Shown: positions 43,901 through 51,478, numbered from the stretch's first letter. The stretch is DNA of 64,000 nt from Desulfotignum sp. (GCA_011390335.1 JAABSO010000001.1:1-64000); one strand, 5' to 3'. The notes: generated from the letters alone by a model not told the origin. Made by a program: numbers and translations.

Positions 43901-45724
43901 GCCGGTTTTATCCACGCGCATAACCGCGAACCGGGCAATGCTATCGCTGTCCACCTCTCCTTTTTCCGCCAGGCTCCGGATACCTACCAAAGATTCTGCC
44001 GGCCATACCTGCCAGGATTTGTTCCGTACCACCGGCCGGCCCCCGGCATCATACAGGCTGACATTGGCGGTGACCCAGTGGGGGGAGGAGACATTGTGCC
44101 ACTGGTTTTTAACGGCCAGCATCCCATGGCCTTCCGTATCCAGGGCTGTTTTTTCCGTGGTGAACGACTGGGTGACCAGGTCTTTGATGTGACCGAATAC
44201 AAACCCGGGCCATTTTTCCTTGAAAAGCTTTCGGGCAGGGCTAATATGGATTGCCGCATCCACTTTGCTTCCAGCTGCCGGGGCCCCGTAGAGAAATGCC
44301 CCGGATACTCGTATTTTAAGGTCCTGGTCCTTGTTCAGAATATCTGTCTGGCCCCTGGGATTACTGATATCGGAACGCATGCGCTCGGGAAGAAATTCCG
44401 CCACCAGGAACCGGTAGGCTGTCACAAGGGTACCGGCCTGGGAAAACCGCACTTCCCAGTTGCCGGTGAGGGCATTGCCAGGCAGCTGATACCGGAAGGT
44501 ATAGTAATTGTTTTCCCGGGGCTGCCACAAAAATTCATGGATCATCCGGCCGTCAGGGGCATATACTTTTGCCTGAATCGGGACCGCAGGGACCATATCG
44601 CCATCCTGATTCCGGAGAAGCCCGTCCATGGGAACCGTTTCTCCGGACCGGTAAATATCCCTGGGCCCATAGACAAAAAGTTCCACCGGCCGGTACCTGG
44701 CCGCGGCTGTGCGGAATTCGGAAAGGTCCAGGGCAGGAACGTTCATGGGCAGCAGGCTCACGTGGGACTCCTTTGCCGCCGTCACCAGAACAAGGTCTGT
44801 GAATGCGCCGCTAACTTTTGCCGTCCCCTCTTCTGTTGTGCGGACCTGGAACAGGGTTCTGCCGTCCTTGTCAACACCGGTCACCCGGACATTGGCCTTC
44901 GGCTTTGCCGTTTCAAGGCTCTGGACATGAAACTGCAGGGCGTTGTCATATTTTCTGGCATGGAGCCCTAAGTCACTGATGGAAAACCAGGTGGCACTGT
45001 AACCGTAGTCATATATCCCGGCACCCTTGAGCACAGCAAAATACACCCCGGGTTTCTGCAATGCCGCAATATGGGTGATAGGAATATTGGTCCGGGTTCT
45101 CAGATGTTTGTTGATCTCAAGGTCCCACCGGCCGGAATACACCAGGTCTGTGAACTGCTGCAGCTCCGGGCTCTGGTAGTAGTACATTCTGCTGTCACGG
45201 GAAAAAACTTCTATAAATGGTGCCAGCTTATCCGGCTTGACCCTGAAAAAATCGATGTCTGCCTGCTCAATATCCAAAGTGACCACCGGCAGCCCCTTTG
45301 TCAGCCCGGATGCCAGAACCGATCCCCTGGTGGCAAATCCGATCATGGGTTCCACCTGCCGGGTCTTCACCACAAAGGTCTGGGGGTATGACAGCTGCTC
45401 CCCGGACCTGGATCTCAACCCCTTGTATATGGACACCACATACCGGGTATCCGGCGAAATATTGGGAAAATACACAGTGGCAGGATCTTTGGACAGGATC
45501 CAGGCCCCCTCCACGGGCACATCATTGTCAGCAAAAATGGCCAGATAGGTGTCCAGGGGCTGGGTGGTATCCAAATCTTCGGGAAATGTGACAGCCACAG
45601 CGTTTTGTTCATCCACGGTCTGCTGGCCGGCAAAAAGGGCCTGGAATGCATCTGCTTGCGGTACAGAAACGAGAAAAAATATCACCAGGGCCGACAGCGC
45701 CAATAGTTTCCGGATCTGTTTCAT
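40913..45724 (-). CDS. Bacterial alpha-2-macroglobulin family protein
   Basis: This periplasmic protein of about 1603 aa is a protease-trapping homologue of eukaryotic alpha-2-macroglobulin. Macroglobulin-type repeats occupy the N-terminal half (for example LFVYGPRDIYRSGETVPMDGLLRN, a conserved MG block), and DARITLAAVDTGILNLTGYETPSPFDYFF is the typical mid-region. The thioester motif CLEQ is present near residue 1135 (YGCLEQ), so covalent trapping is expected. The signal peptide ends in a signal-peptidase-I-like site (QADA-F) and lacks the lipobox Cys known from E. coli YfhM, so the protein may be soluble. The start at 45724 has GGAG seven bases upstream; an upstream in-frame ATG at 45748 is less likely. 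It is cotranscribed with pbpC. Confidence 0.93.
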   Translation of the reverse strand: MKQIRKLLALSALVIFFLVSVPQADAFQALFAGQQTVDEQNAVAVTFPEDLDTTQPLDTYLAIFADNDVPVEGAWILSKDPATVYFPNISPDTRYVVSIYKGLRSRSGEQLSYPQTFVVKTRQVEPMIGFATRGSVLASGLTKGLPVVTLDIEQADIDFFRVKPDKLAPFIEVFSRDSRMYYYQSPELQQFTDLVYSGRWDLEINKHLRTRTNIPITHIAALQKPGVYFAVLKGAGIYDYGYSATWFSISDLGLHARKYDNALQFHVQSLETAKPKANVRVTGVDKDGRTLFQVRTTEEGTAKVSGAFTDLVLVTAAKESHVSLLPMNVPALDLSEFRTAAARYRPVELFVYGPRDIYRSGETVPMDGLLRNQDGDMVPAVPIQAKVYAPDGRMIHEFLWQPRENNYYTFRYQLPGNALTGNWEVRFSQAGTLVTAYRFLVAEFLPERMRSDISNPRGQTDILNKDQDLKIRVSGAFLYGAPAAGSKVDAAIHISPARKLFKEKWPGFVFGHIKDLVTQSFTTEKTALDTEGHGMLAVKNQWHNVSSPHWVTANVSLYDAGGRPVVRNKSWQVWPAESLVGIRSLAEKGEVDSDSIARFAVMRVDKTGRRLGAENLKVTVIKEHREYYWEYTNGAWEWRSSSQFYPEERYLVDIPDQESIVVDVPVKWGGYRLEIFDPDTGLTASYDIWAGWQPRGSEGRDLNRPDRVDLILDKKAYASQDRVQVTVKSPEGGSGYLFVESDTNLLTRPITIPPEGADIFFDLDPAWQRHDLYVSAVVVRPGESRSNSLPKRAVGLVHLPLDRGHRQLSVEIRMPAKTEPGRRITVPVQVRRSDGSIPSDARITLAAVDTGILNLTGYETPSPFDYFFQPRQYGPDIHDMYQKLIETGDGAWARQRFGGDAPTLSRGGDRPATDVQIISLHRAAVAADADGMALFHLDMPEFNGQVRLMAVAHTAADFGSGDHELTLASPLVTQMTMPRFLAAGDQARLNLDLHNLTGTSQDISLALTAGLTLEIQGPADLQLHLATDEKQSVSIPVAARTAPGRSIITCAIQGLVVNGEQRTLERSWFLETRPAYPALTTAWHKTLAPGASFVMAPARNLITETIDLRASLGSAPPIPVAEHVRILDAYPYGCLEQTVSSLFPHVILGSADMAELGIRSESDDAVYDKIRRGIQLVGEKQKSSGGFGLWDSSGPENAWLTAYAVHFLIQARQAGFAVPEQSMKQALDRLLVFVRRPGAIPCERYYPPVPYRASVQTYAAFVLAMEQSLTLGDARAVFQAAQDQIQGSLAFVHAGLALHLAGDTLLAAHAFDRALQIRRPEKGSLGDFGSDLRDLAAGFYLVSVHAPDYQNRDGFLAALEPLVSGQKWFSTQERNALVMAGVARLKTPQKRWQARVLNNGIPRDLDHTSQKEVAWSGDRAGQGVEITNTGQTDLFVHAVMSGYPDQAPGPESRGASITRRYLDMNGHPVSLEKAAMGDRLLVELAVKTDQDMPHCLVVDLLPAGMELEDPHLSGSFVIDDIMVDEKSVADWHKAHGTRHTEYRDDRFAAALDLRAKQEYRRFYGVRLVNPGRFQVPPPLVEDMYKPWIRAVGSGGGILAIPDF

Positions 45725-45761
45725 GGCAGATCTCCTTTTGTCTTTCATCTCTTAGTATGAA

Positions 45762-45806
45762 AGCTGTTAGCTCTTAGCTGTTAGCTGTTAGCTCTTAGCT
45801 GTTAGC
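45762..45806. repeat. Heptamer tandem repeat AGCT(G/C)TT, six units
   Basis: Six consecutive 7-bp units read AGCTGTT or AGCTCTT, followed by AGCC, starting 38 bp upstream of the A2M start codon. Similar words in reverse (TTAGCTAACAGCT) recur near 45921-45933. It is too short and spacerless to be a CRISPR. It may influence the A2M promoter or be a hotspot for slippage. Confidence 0.85.
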
Positions 45807-45858
45807 CTTCATTTATCAACTTCCCGTAAACAATTACAAATTTCTCCCTGCTGGTCAC

Positions 45859-45969
45859 TAACAGCCATGCCCTGCCGGGCACAACAAATGATGAAAGTAT
45901 AAGCTGTCAGCCATCAGGTATTAGCTAACAGCTAAAGCCTTTCTTGCCCCTGTCAGGGCATGGCTGTTA
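45859..45969. repeat. 16-bp perfect inverted repeat flanking a 79-bp spacer
   Basis: TAACAGCCATGCCCTG (45859-45874) is repeated as its exact reverse complement at 45954-45969. The right arm overlaps the stop codon of the ABC binding-protein gene. With the heptamer array to the left, the 220-bp gap between the ABC operon and the A2M gene consists largely of related repeat words. It may be a small mosaic repeat element or part of a terminator. Confidence 0.7.
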
Positions 45970-46965
45970 TTGAAAGGATGCCAGGTCCCTGAGCCGGGAG
46001 GTGACATGTACCGGCTGTTTGATCATCCCCTGTTCCAGCATGATGGCTTCGGTCTGGGCCCAGGCTTTCCGCCGGATCTGGCCCACAGCAGTATCAGGAT
46101 GGGGTTTGACCAGGTCCCTTGTGGCATCCAGCTGGGCTTTCTGCACCTCCCCCTGGGTGCCTTTGTCATATTTTTTCACTGCTGCCAGGACCTGTTCCTG
46201 GTTGGCCGGATCCATGGCTGCTCCCCAGGCATCCAGCAGGGCGGACAGAAACTGCCGCACCAGATCCGGGTGGCCTGCCGCCATCTTACCCGACGTCACA
46301 ACGGAATTGGCCACAAAATCCACACCAAAATCAGCCGGGTTGAAAAATCGGACCGACTCGCCTTCTTTTGCCAGCTGTCCAGCCAGGATCACACCCTGGG
46401 AATTTCGGTACACCGGCCAGAGGGTCACCTGTTTTTTTAAAAAAGGGGTAAAGTCAAATCTCACACCGGTCACCTGTACATCTTTGAGGGTGAGTCCGGC
46501 CTTTGCCAGCATGGTTTTCATGATGGTTTCATCATTGCCCCCGTAGGTGATGCCCATGCGGCAGCCTTTTAAATCCGACAGCCGGTTGATCTGTTTCTGA
46601 TCGTCCCGGTAAATCCACTGCATGGGATTGGTTTGGAAAATCTGGGCCAGCACCACTACGTCAGCGCCTTTGTCCAGTGCCCGGATCACCTGGTCCGCAG
46701 ATGCCACCCCGAAATCCGCATATCCCAGTTCCAGCTCCTTGATGGCATCTTTTTCCGGGCTGCCTTCCTTGACGGTGACATCCAGTCCGGCAGCGGCAAA
46801 AAACCCTTTTTCCATGGCAAAAATATCGCCTGCCACACTGGTATTGAACAGCCATTTGAGCCGGTAATTCAAAGATATCTGCTCTGCCCGGCTGTCAGAC
46901 ACCCCGGCAATGCAGATACAGACAATCAAACCCAGTACGGGTCCCAAAATTTTTGCATGTTTCAT
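45967..46965 (-). CDS. ABC transporter binding protein, NMT1/THI5-like
   Basis: This 332-aa exported solute-binding protein is of the NMT1/SsuA class. The signal peptide spans residues 1 to about 28 (VSDSRA-EQ). The NMT1 pattern is seen in NYRLKWLFNTSVAGDIFAMEKGFFAAAGLDVTVKEG, LELGYADFGVASADQVIRALDKGADVVVLAQIFQTNPMQW and LKGCRMGITYGGNDE. Ligands of this family include pyrimidine thiamine precursors, taurine, sulfonates, nitrate and riboflavin; the type here is not fixed. It overlaps the permease gene by 4 bp. The operon order is ATPase, permease, binding protein. Confidence 0.88.
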   Translation of the reverse strand: MKHAKILGPVLGLIVCICIAGVSDSRAEQISLNYRLKWLFNTSVAGDIFAMEKGFFAAAGLDVTVKEGSPEKDAIKELELGYADFGVASADQVIRALDKGADVVVLAQIFQTNPMQWIYRDDQKQINRLSDLKGCRMGITYGGNDETIMKTMLAKAGLTLKDVQVTGVRFDFTPFLKKQVTLWPVYRNSQGVILAGQLAKEGESVRFFNPADFGVDFVANSVVTSGKMAAGHPDLVRQFLSALLDAWGAAMDPANQEQVLAAVKKYDKGTQGEVQKAQLDATRDLVKPHPDTAVGQIRRKAWAQTEAIMLEQGMIKQPVHVTSRLRDLASFQ

Positions 46966-47729
46966 AGCAGCTTTCCTTTGTTTTCAGAGCCCCATTTGGC
47001 TTTGACCATTTCTCCCAGGGTTTCCAGGATACCCTGGTAAACGGAAATGACAATGCCGATCATGAACAGGGCCGTGAGAATCGCAGCCAGATTGCTCTGG
47101 TACAGGGCGATGCGGATACTGTATCCGATGCCTGCATTGGCGGCAATGAATTCCGCCACAATGGTGCCTGCCATGGCCAGGGTGGCACTGCCGGCAATGA
47201 CGGTGGTCAGTTTGCTCAAATTTTCAAAGGCCCGGATTTTCACCTCCAACTGCCAGCGCATCCGACCGGTGGCGATATAAAAATGCTCAATATCTTCCAC
47301 AGGCGCAGCCATCACCCCCAGTACCGACAGCAGCAGCGGAAAATAACAGATCATGGCGGCAATGAGCAGCCGGGACAAAAAACCGTCCCCCAGGAGGATG
47401 AAAATAATGGGGGCCAGGGCCACGATGGGGTATGCCTGGATATTATAGGCGGTCACCCGGATCATGGAACCGGCCCAGGAAGATTTACGGCCCAGGATGC
47501 CCACAAAAAATGCCAGAAAAATGGAAATACCCTGGCCCAGAATGGCAACAGACAGGGTATCCATGACATCGGTAAAAAATCCGGCAGACATCTGCACAGC
47601 GGTTTCCAGGATCAAAGGGAGTCCCGGGATCACATAATCAGACAGGGACAGCCCCTTTTTCACCATCAGCAAGATGGCCAGAAACACGGCATACACGATC
47701 ATGAACTGATAAATCCGTCTAAAAAGCAC
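46962..47729 (-). CDS. ABC transporter permease (NMT1/SsuC-type)
   Basis: This 255-aa inner-membrane protein with about six helices is of the binding-protein-dependent permease family. The EAA-type loop that contacts the ATPase reads VEDIEHFYIATGRMRWQLEVKIRAFENLSKLTTVIAGSATLA, with the Gly-x-x-x position degenerate but recognisable. FPLLLSVLGVMAAPVEDIE and IVAEFIAANAGIGYSI are typical of SsuC/ThiX-like proteins. It overlaps the ATPase gene by 11 bp and the binding protein by 4 bp, indicating coupled translation. The substrate follows from the binding protein and is unknown. Confidence 0.88.
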   Translation of the reverse strand: MLFRRIYQFMIVYAVFLAILLMVKKGLSLSDYVIPGLPLILETAVQMSAGFFTDVMDTLSVAILGQGISIFLAFFVGILGRKSSWAGSMIRVTAYNIQAYPIVALAPIIFILLGDGFLSRLLIAAMICYFPLLLSVLGVMAAPVEDIEHFYIATGRMRWQLEVKIRAFENLSKLTTVIAGSATLAMAGTIVAEFIAANAGIGYSIRIALYQSNLAAILTALFMIGIVISVYQGILETLGEMVKAKWGSENKGKLL

Positions 47730-48411
47730 TCATGACCTCCAGCATGATCCGGTCCAGGGATGGTTTTTCCAGGACAGAAATTCTGGTGTCATCCTGTCCT
47801 GATACAATTTTGCTGGGCTTTTCCCGGGACGGTTCGGTCAATACCAGGATATCTTTGCAGAACCGGGCCACTTCCATGAGGTTATGGGAAATATACAAAA
47901 ACATCTTGTGGGAAAACAGCTCTTTTACGGCCAGCAGAATGGTCTGACGCAGTTTTTCATCCACATTGGCCAGGCTCTCGTCCAGGATCAGCAGGTCAAA
48001 ATCCTGGAGCAGATACCGGATCAGGTTCATGCGGTTCTGCTGGCCCATGGACAGCTGGGAAAACCGTGCACCCAGCACCGGCCCCAACTGGAAAATATCG
48101 ATCAGTTCTTTTTTCAAATCCTGCCTGTCTGCAGGGCAGATCCGGTCCAGATGGCGGCCGGTGGAAGACCACCCTGGCAGCCGCTCCAGGTTGTAGGAAT
48201 ACAGAATGGTACCAATACCCGACGTCTGGATGGGCAGTTGCGGCCTGTCCCGGTAATTGGCCAGCAGTTTTGCAAACGAGGTCTTGCCCACACCGGACGG
48301 ACCGAACACCGCGTGGAAGCCGGGCCCATCCATGGCAAACCACAGGTCCTGAATAACCATGGTCTCGGATTCAGGATAGGCAAAATTCAAACCGCTGCAT
48401 TCCAGGCGCAT
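47719..48411 (-). CDS. ABC transporter ATP-binding protein
   Basis: This 230-aa ATPase energises the adjacent permease. Walker A is GPSGVGKTS (residues about 38-46), the signature is LSMGQ (FSQLSMGQQNRMNL) instead of LSGGQ, Walker B is LLILDES, and the switch His is in LYISHNLMEVARF. The Glu after Walker B is kept. The C-terminal tail (EPSREKPSKIVSGQDDTRISVLEK) has no regulatory domain. It is the first gene of the three-gene operon; the region to its right contains no recognisable riboswitch. The changed signature residue is uncommon but compatible with function. Confidence 0.9.
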   Translation of the reverse strand: MRLECSGLNFAYPESETMVIQDLWFAMDGPGFHAVFGPSGVGKTSFAKLLANYRDRPQLPIQTSGIGTILYSYNLERLPGWSSTGRHLDRICPADRQDLKKELIDIFQLGPVLGARFSQLSMGQQNRMNLIRYLLQDFDLLILDESLANVDEKLRQTILLAVKELFSHKMFLYISHNLMEVARFCKDILVLTEPSREKPSKIVSGQDDTRISVLEKPSLDRIMLEVMSAF

Positions 48412-48473
48412 CTGTTTCTCTCCGAATGTGTCTCAACTGCCCTAAGCTTTACAGGGGATCGCCTCAAAAATCA

Positions 48474-48544
48474 ATGGTTGATACATCCGGCAGGTGAAAG
48501 CCCTGGGTCGGCGGTTTGTAGTTTCTCCTGTGGTGTCTATTTAA
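48474..48544 (+). pseudogene. Degraded 3' end of a second higA gene
   Basis: The frame ending at TAA 48542-48544 reads YIRQVKALGRRFVVSPVVSI. The intact HigA ends NTRQVKALGRRFGVSPVVFI. At the DNA level the last 60 or so bases are closely similar to the reverse complement of 10709-10770. Upstream, the codon aligned with a Leu of HigA is a stop (TGA), and the rest of the gene is gone. No HigB remnant was found next to it. It shows that a related higBA module once sat between the ABC operon and tRNA-Thr. Confidence 0.65.
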
Positions 48545-48839
48545 TTTTTTCCGGTTCAAACTGCCACTTCCGCAACTTCATATAGCTTGTGCCGTTTAAT
48601 CATCTGTTTAAAGCCGTGTTGCCCTTTATTTTAAATCCTGTAGGGAAAGTGTTGTTTTTGTAAGCATCTTTTTCTTTTGGTCCTCTTCCGCTTTATTTTT
48701 AAGCCCCCGGATTACCTCTTCCACTATGATCAGCTGCACGCATTTTGTGCGCATTTTGCTGCGATTTGCCAAGGTTTGCAGGGGTTTTGTGCTTGCATTG
48801 ATTTTCCGAAACTGTTATAAACCGGTCTATAAAGCCGCA
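48545..48839. other. Spacer before tRNA-Thr, no supported gene
   Basis: This roughly 295-bp AT-rich stretch separates the dead higA tail from the tRNA gene. On the minus strand a frame from about 48740 down to a stop at 48626-48628 reads VEEVIRGLKNKAEEDQKKKM and then a short tail. It could be the end of a lost gene, but it has no recognisable match. The rest shows nothing. Confidence 0.35.
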
Positions 48840-48915
48840 GCCGGCGTAACTCAGGTGGTAGAGTAGCTGATTCGTAATCAGCAAGTCAGCAGTTCGAGTC
48901 TGCTCGCCGGCTCCA
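48840..48915 (+). tRNA. tRNA-Thr (anticodon CGT), CCA encoded
   Basis: A 76-nt cloverleaf. The acceptor stem is GCCGGCG paired with CGCCGGC (48840-48846 with 48905-48911). The D arm is ACTC..GAGT, and the anticodon arm GCTGA-TTCGTAA-TCAGC carries anticodon CGT. The T arm is AGCAG-TTCGAGT-CTGCT. A discriminator T is followed by encoded CCA (48913-48915). All stems pair perfectly. It reads ACG codons. Confidence 0.96.
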
Positions 48916-49163
48916 GAAAAACAGAAATCCATGTTCCAATTATAAAAGCAGCGTTGCGGCGTTTCAAAATAAGCGAAGATGACTTTTGGAAATGATATCA
49001 CAACCGATTGATCTTTGTTTTTCCATTATAAAGTTTACACAACCATATCCGTATCAACACTCTGCCGGAAGCTGATCTGGTATTGTGTCTACTCACCATC
49101 ATTGCCTTTTTCCCAAACCGTGCTTATTATTTTTTTAATACATCCTAAAAAAGACATGGAAAA

Positions 49164-49379
49164 ATGAAATATGCCCATATGGCAACCCTGCTGAAATATA
49201 TGATAGTATCTATATTCATGGTTTTCCCGGCTTTTTCAGCCGATGCCCGGACCAGGGATGACGCGGGAATTGACAGTGATATTTCGGGCACCGCCCTGGC
49301 GACCATTGACCGTAACAGGCCGGAGAAAAACAGCTGCAACAGCTTTTTACAAACAGCAATTTTTTACATAGGGGGATAA
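49164..49379 (+). CDS. Small secreted or membrane-associated protein, unknown
   Basis: A 71-aa frame begins with a signal-peptide-like stretch (LLKYMIVSIFMVFPAFSADA, cleavage near ADA-R) followed by about 40 polar residues with no known motif. Two Met codons (49164, 49179) could start it; the ribosome binding site is weak (GGAAAA). The stop is one base before the start of the next gene, suggesting joint expression. I do not recognise the family, and it might be a chance frame. It lies in the AT-rich segment downstream of tRNA-Thr. Confidence 0.4.
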   Translation: MKYAHMATLLKYMIVSIFMVFPAFSADARTRDDAGIDSDISGTALATIDRNRPEKNSCNSFLQTAIFYIGG

Positions 49380-49380
49380 C

Positions 49381-49707
49381 ATGCAGGAAAAGTGGACATA
49401 TAAGAATTATGAAATCCAAGAAGGATTAAAACCTGGAAGTGAGACCTTCCGTTATTTTTTTAAAATTCTCAAAGATGGCGAGAAAAAATGTAATTACTGT
49501 GTCTGGATTGCGGATGATGCGATTGAACAGTTCGATCCGTCCCTCAAATTTGATGCTGTAGTCACCTCCCAAAAAGAGAGCTGGCACGATTGGGTAAAGG
49601 GGAAAATTGATGACCAGGACTTTCGAAACCGGGCGTTGAAAGTTGAAAAACAAGGCCGGCAGGAGATCAACCTGTCCGAGATGTCCGATCATATCAGCCC
49701 TGATTGA
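49381..49707 (+). CDS. Hypothetical protein, 108 aa
   Basis: This is a soluble, charged protein with no recognised domain. The sequence starts MQEKWTYKNYEIQEGLKPGS and has one CNYC pair (residues about 37-40), aromatic residues at regular intervals (FRYFFKIL, HDWVKGKI) and an acidic tail. The start is well supported by AGGGGGG eight bases ahead. The mixture of W, Y and F near the N-terminus suggests a small beta-rich fold, but no function can be given. It is convergent with the SPL-like gene, ending 6 bp from its stop. Confidence 0.65.
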   Translation: MQEKWTYKNYEIQEGLKPGSETFRYFFKILKDGEKKCNYCVWIADDAIEQFDPSLKFDAVVTSQKESWHDWVKGKIDDQDFRNRALKVEKQGRQEINLSEMSDHISPD

Positions 49708-49712
49708 AAAGA

Positions 49713-50990
49713 TCAGGCCTGCCGGTTCTGCCGGATAGCCTGAATTTTTTCCTGGTAGGACCGGAGCATGTCTTGTTCAAACGCCTCATTGGAGGGATAC
49801 GATCTGCCAAACACCGGTTCCCACAGATCCACATCCTCCATGCACAGATAAAAGAACACCGCAGTTTTCCAGGTGTCGGGAAATGCCTGGAAAAGGGTGG
49901 AAAACAGGGTGCTTTTGATTTCAAAGGGATAACTGAATCTGCCGGCGCATGCCTCCATGGGCATCTGAAGAATCGTGGTCTTTGCCATGCGTTCCCGGAT
50001 CCGTTTGATCACCGGTTTGATGAATGTCAGGGTGCCGATGGAAACCATGACCACCTCTCCGGGGGAAAAGGTTTCTGTCAGCCGGGATACAACAGCCCGG
50101 TAGTCGGCTTCCCATCCTTTGTACCAGACCATGGGATGGAAGTGAAATCCCACGGGAATTCCCCGGTCCGCCAGTTTTCTGGCACTTTGTATCCGCTTTT
50201 CCAAAGGAGCGGTGCCCTTTTCCTCGGCCGTGATCACTGCAGGGGTGTTCAAGGACCAGGTGAACACCATGTTGGATGGTGGCGGATGTGTCAGAAAATA
50301 TCCAATCCGGCTGCTTTTGGATTTCATCTCCAAAATTACCCGGGGGTGGGTTGCGGCAAACCGGGTCAGGTTGTCCAGCAGGCCGAACCGATTCCCCCAC
50401 ATCAATGAATCAGAGGACTGGCCTGTTCCGATATGGACCGGGGTATCTTTTTCCAGTGTCAGCCCCTCCAGATGGCGGGCCAGGTCACGGACAAACCGGA
50501 CCTGGTTGCCGTGGTAAAAGGACTGGATGGAGCAATAACTGCAGTCGAATCCGCACTGCTGGACCACATCCAGGGTGTTGAGGTTGCAGCACCGGGTCTT
50601 TTCCGACGCCACCGGGCATTTGCCCATGACGGCCCCCTTCAGGTCTGTCTGCACCATCTGCTCTTCAGGGAACCTGGTTTCCCCGGGTGCAAACCCCTTC
50701 CCGGCCGGGTAAGGCTTCTGGGTGTTTTTCAATGCCTCATATCCGGATTTGAGCTGGGATAATATCTTTGCGGCCGCCTGTTTTCCGGTTGTTTTTCCCA
50801 GGACGTCGGGCCGGTAAAACCGGTCAAGCCCGCCCTTGTCCCAGCAGTGCAAATCCAGACTGTATTCCACCAGAAACCGCAGCTGCTGAAGAGAAAATCC
50901 ATGGGCCTGTGACAGGCCATGCAGCCACATTTGGCGGTCCAGGGGCAGTTTCGAAAAACCGGCGATCTGTTCAAGGCGGCTCAATGACAT
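49713..50990 (-). CDS. Spore-photoproduct-lyase-like radical SAM protein
   Basis: This 425-aa radical SAM protein resembles SplB, the enzyme that reverses the spore photoproduct thymine dimer. The cluster motif is C146xxxC150xxC153 (CGFDCSYC), followed by SIQSFYHGNQVRFV. Typical SPL blocks include VHIGTGQSSDSLMW, LEMKSKSSRIGYF, FTWSLNTPAVI...EKGTAPLEKRIQSARKLADRGIPVGFHFHPMVWY and PMEACAGRFSYP. Because the host appears not to sporulate, its substrate may be another nucleic-acid lesion or something else. The N-terminal 120 residues are extra. It is a single leftward gene. The SPL superfamily call is firm; spore-photoproduct lyase activity is not. Confidence 0.82.
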   Translation of the reverse strand: MSLSRLEQIAGFSKLPLDRQMWLHGLSQAHGFSLQQLRFLVEYSLDLHCWDKGGLDRFYRPDVLGKTTGKQAAAKILSQLKSGYEALKNTQKPYPAGKGFAPGETRFPEEQMVQTDLKGAVMGKCPVASEKTRCCNLNTLDVVQQCGFDCSYCSIQSFYHGNQVRFVRDLARHLEGLTLEKDTPVHIGTGQSSDSLMWGNRFGLLDNLTRFAATHPRVILEMKSKSSRIGYFLTHPPPSNMVFTWSLNTPAVITAEEKGTAPLEKRIQSARKLADRGIPVGFHFHPMVWYKGWEADYRAVVSRLTETFSPGEVVMVSIGTLTFIKPVIKRIRERMAKTTILQMPMEACAGRFSYPFEIKSTLFSTLFQAFPDTWKTAVFFYLCMEDVDLWEPVFGRSYPSNEAFEQDMLRSYQEKIQAIRQNRQA

Positions 50991-51114
50991 CCGGTTATTA
51001 TAGCGGAAAAACAGCCCCGGTCAAGACGGGAAATGCCCGGCCGGATGCAGCGCCAGGCAGGGGCTGGTCCCAGACCGCAAAGCTATGGCTGCAGGCAGCA
51101 AACACGCGGATAAT

Positions 51115-51333
51115 TCAATCATTGGGTTTTCTTTTTTTTCCCACCATGCCTGTTAAAAAAAGCAGCATAAAAAAGCCTGTGGGAAAAGCCAGGACCCATA
51201 TCAGCCTTAACAGCCAGACAACAAACTCGGCCTCTTCCATGCCTGTGATGAATTTTGGGGCGGGCATCACCATGGAAACCGCAAATCCAAGTATGATCAG
51301 GCGGGGAAACCAGTATTTGCATCTTGTCCACAT
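51115..51333 (-). CDS. Small membrane protein, two helices, unknown
   Basis: A 72-aa frame contains two predicted membrane helices, LIILGFAVSMVMPAP (about 12-27) and VVWLLRLIWVLAFPTGFFMLLFLTGMV (about 38-64), and a basic C-terminus GKKRKPND, so that end probably faces the cytoplasm. No strong ribosome binding site precedes the ATG at 51333. The gene lies alone between the SPL-like gene and the TetR regulator and reads away from the latter. No family is recognised. The hydrophobic pattern makes it plausible as a real gene. Confidence 0.45.
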   Translation of the reverse strand: MWTRCKYWFPRLIILGFAVSMVMPAPKFITGMEEAEFVVWLLRLIWVLAFPTGFFMLLFLTGMVGKKRKPND

Positions 51334-51445
51334 GTTTTAGATTATAGTCCCGGAACACAGTATTTGTAAAGATTCTGAAATACTATTGTAACCAGGCTCT
51401 TTAAATTAAAAGCGGTGCAGAAAACGGCAGGTATAGATTTTCTTA

Positions 51446-51474
51446 TTGACAAGAAAGGGGCTGATCTTTATATT
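51446..51474 (+). promoter_or_regulatory. Near-consensus sigma-70 promoter of the RND efflux operon
   Basis: TTGACA (51446-51451), a 17-base spacer, then TATATT (51469-51474). Spacing and both hexamers are close to ideal. Transcription should start near 51481, about 30 bp before the TetR-family start codon. Confidence 0.8.
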
Positions 51475-51478
51475 TTTG

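Noticed and set aside
45762..45806. Tandem repeats considered as a CRISPR array
   Set aside because: Units are 7 bp with no spacers, and no cas genes are nearby.
48412..48480. Riboswitch ahead of the NMT1-type ABC operon
   Set aside because: No TPP-type conserved words were found upstream of the ATPase gene.
48840..48915. tRNA-Thr as an integration site of a mobile element
   Set aside because: No integrase gene and no repeat of the tRNA 3' end were found in the window.
48699..49001. 100-codon minus-strand frame across the tRNA, containing GAGEQTRTADLLITNQLL
   Set aside because: It is the antisense of tRNA-Thr and gives the familiar spurious peptide seen opposite tRNA genes.
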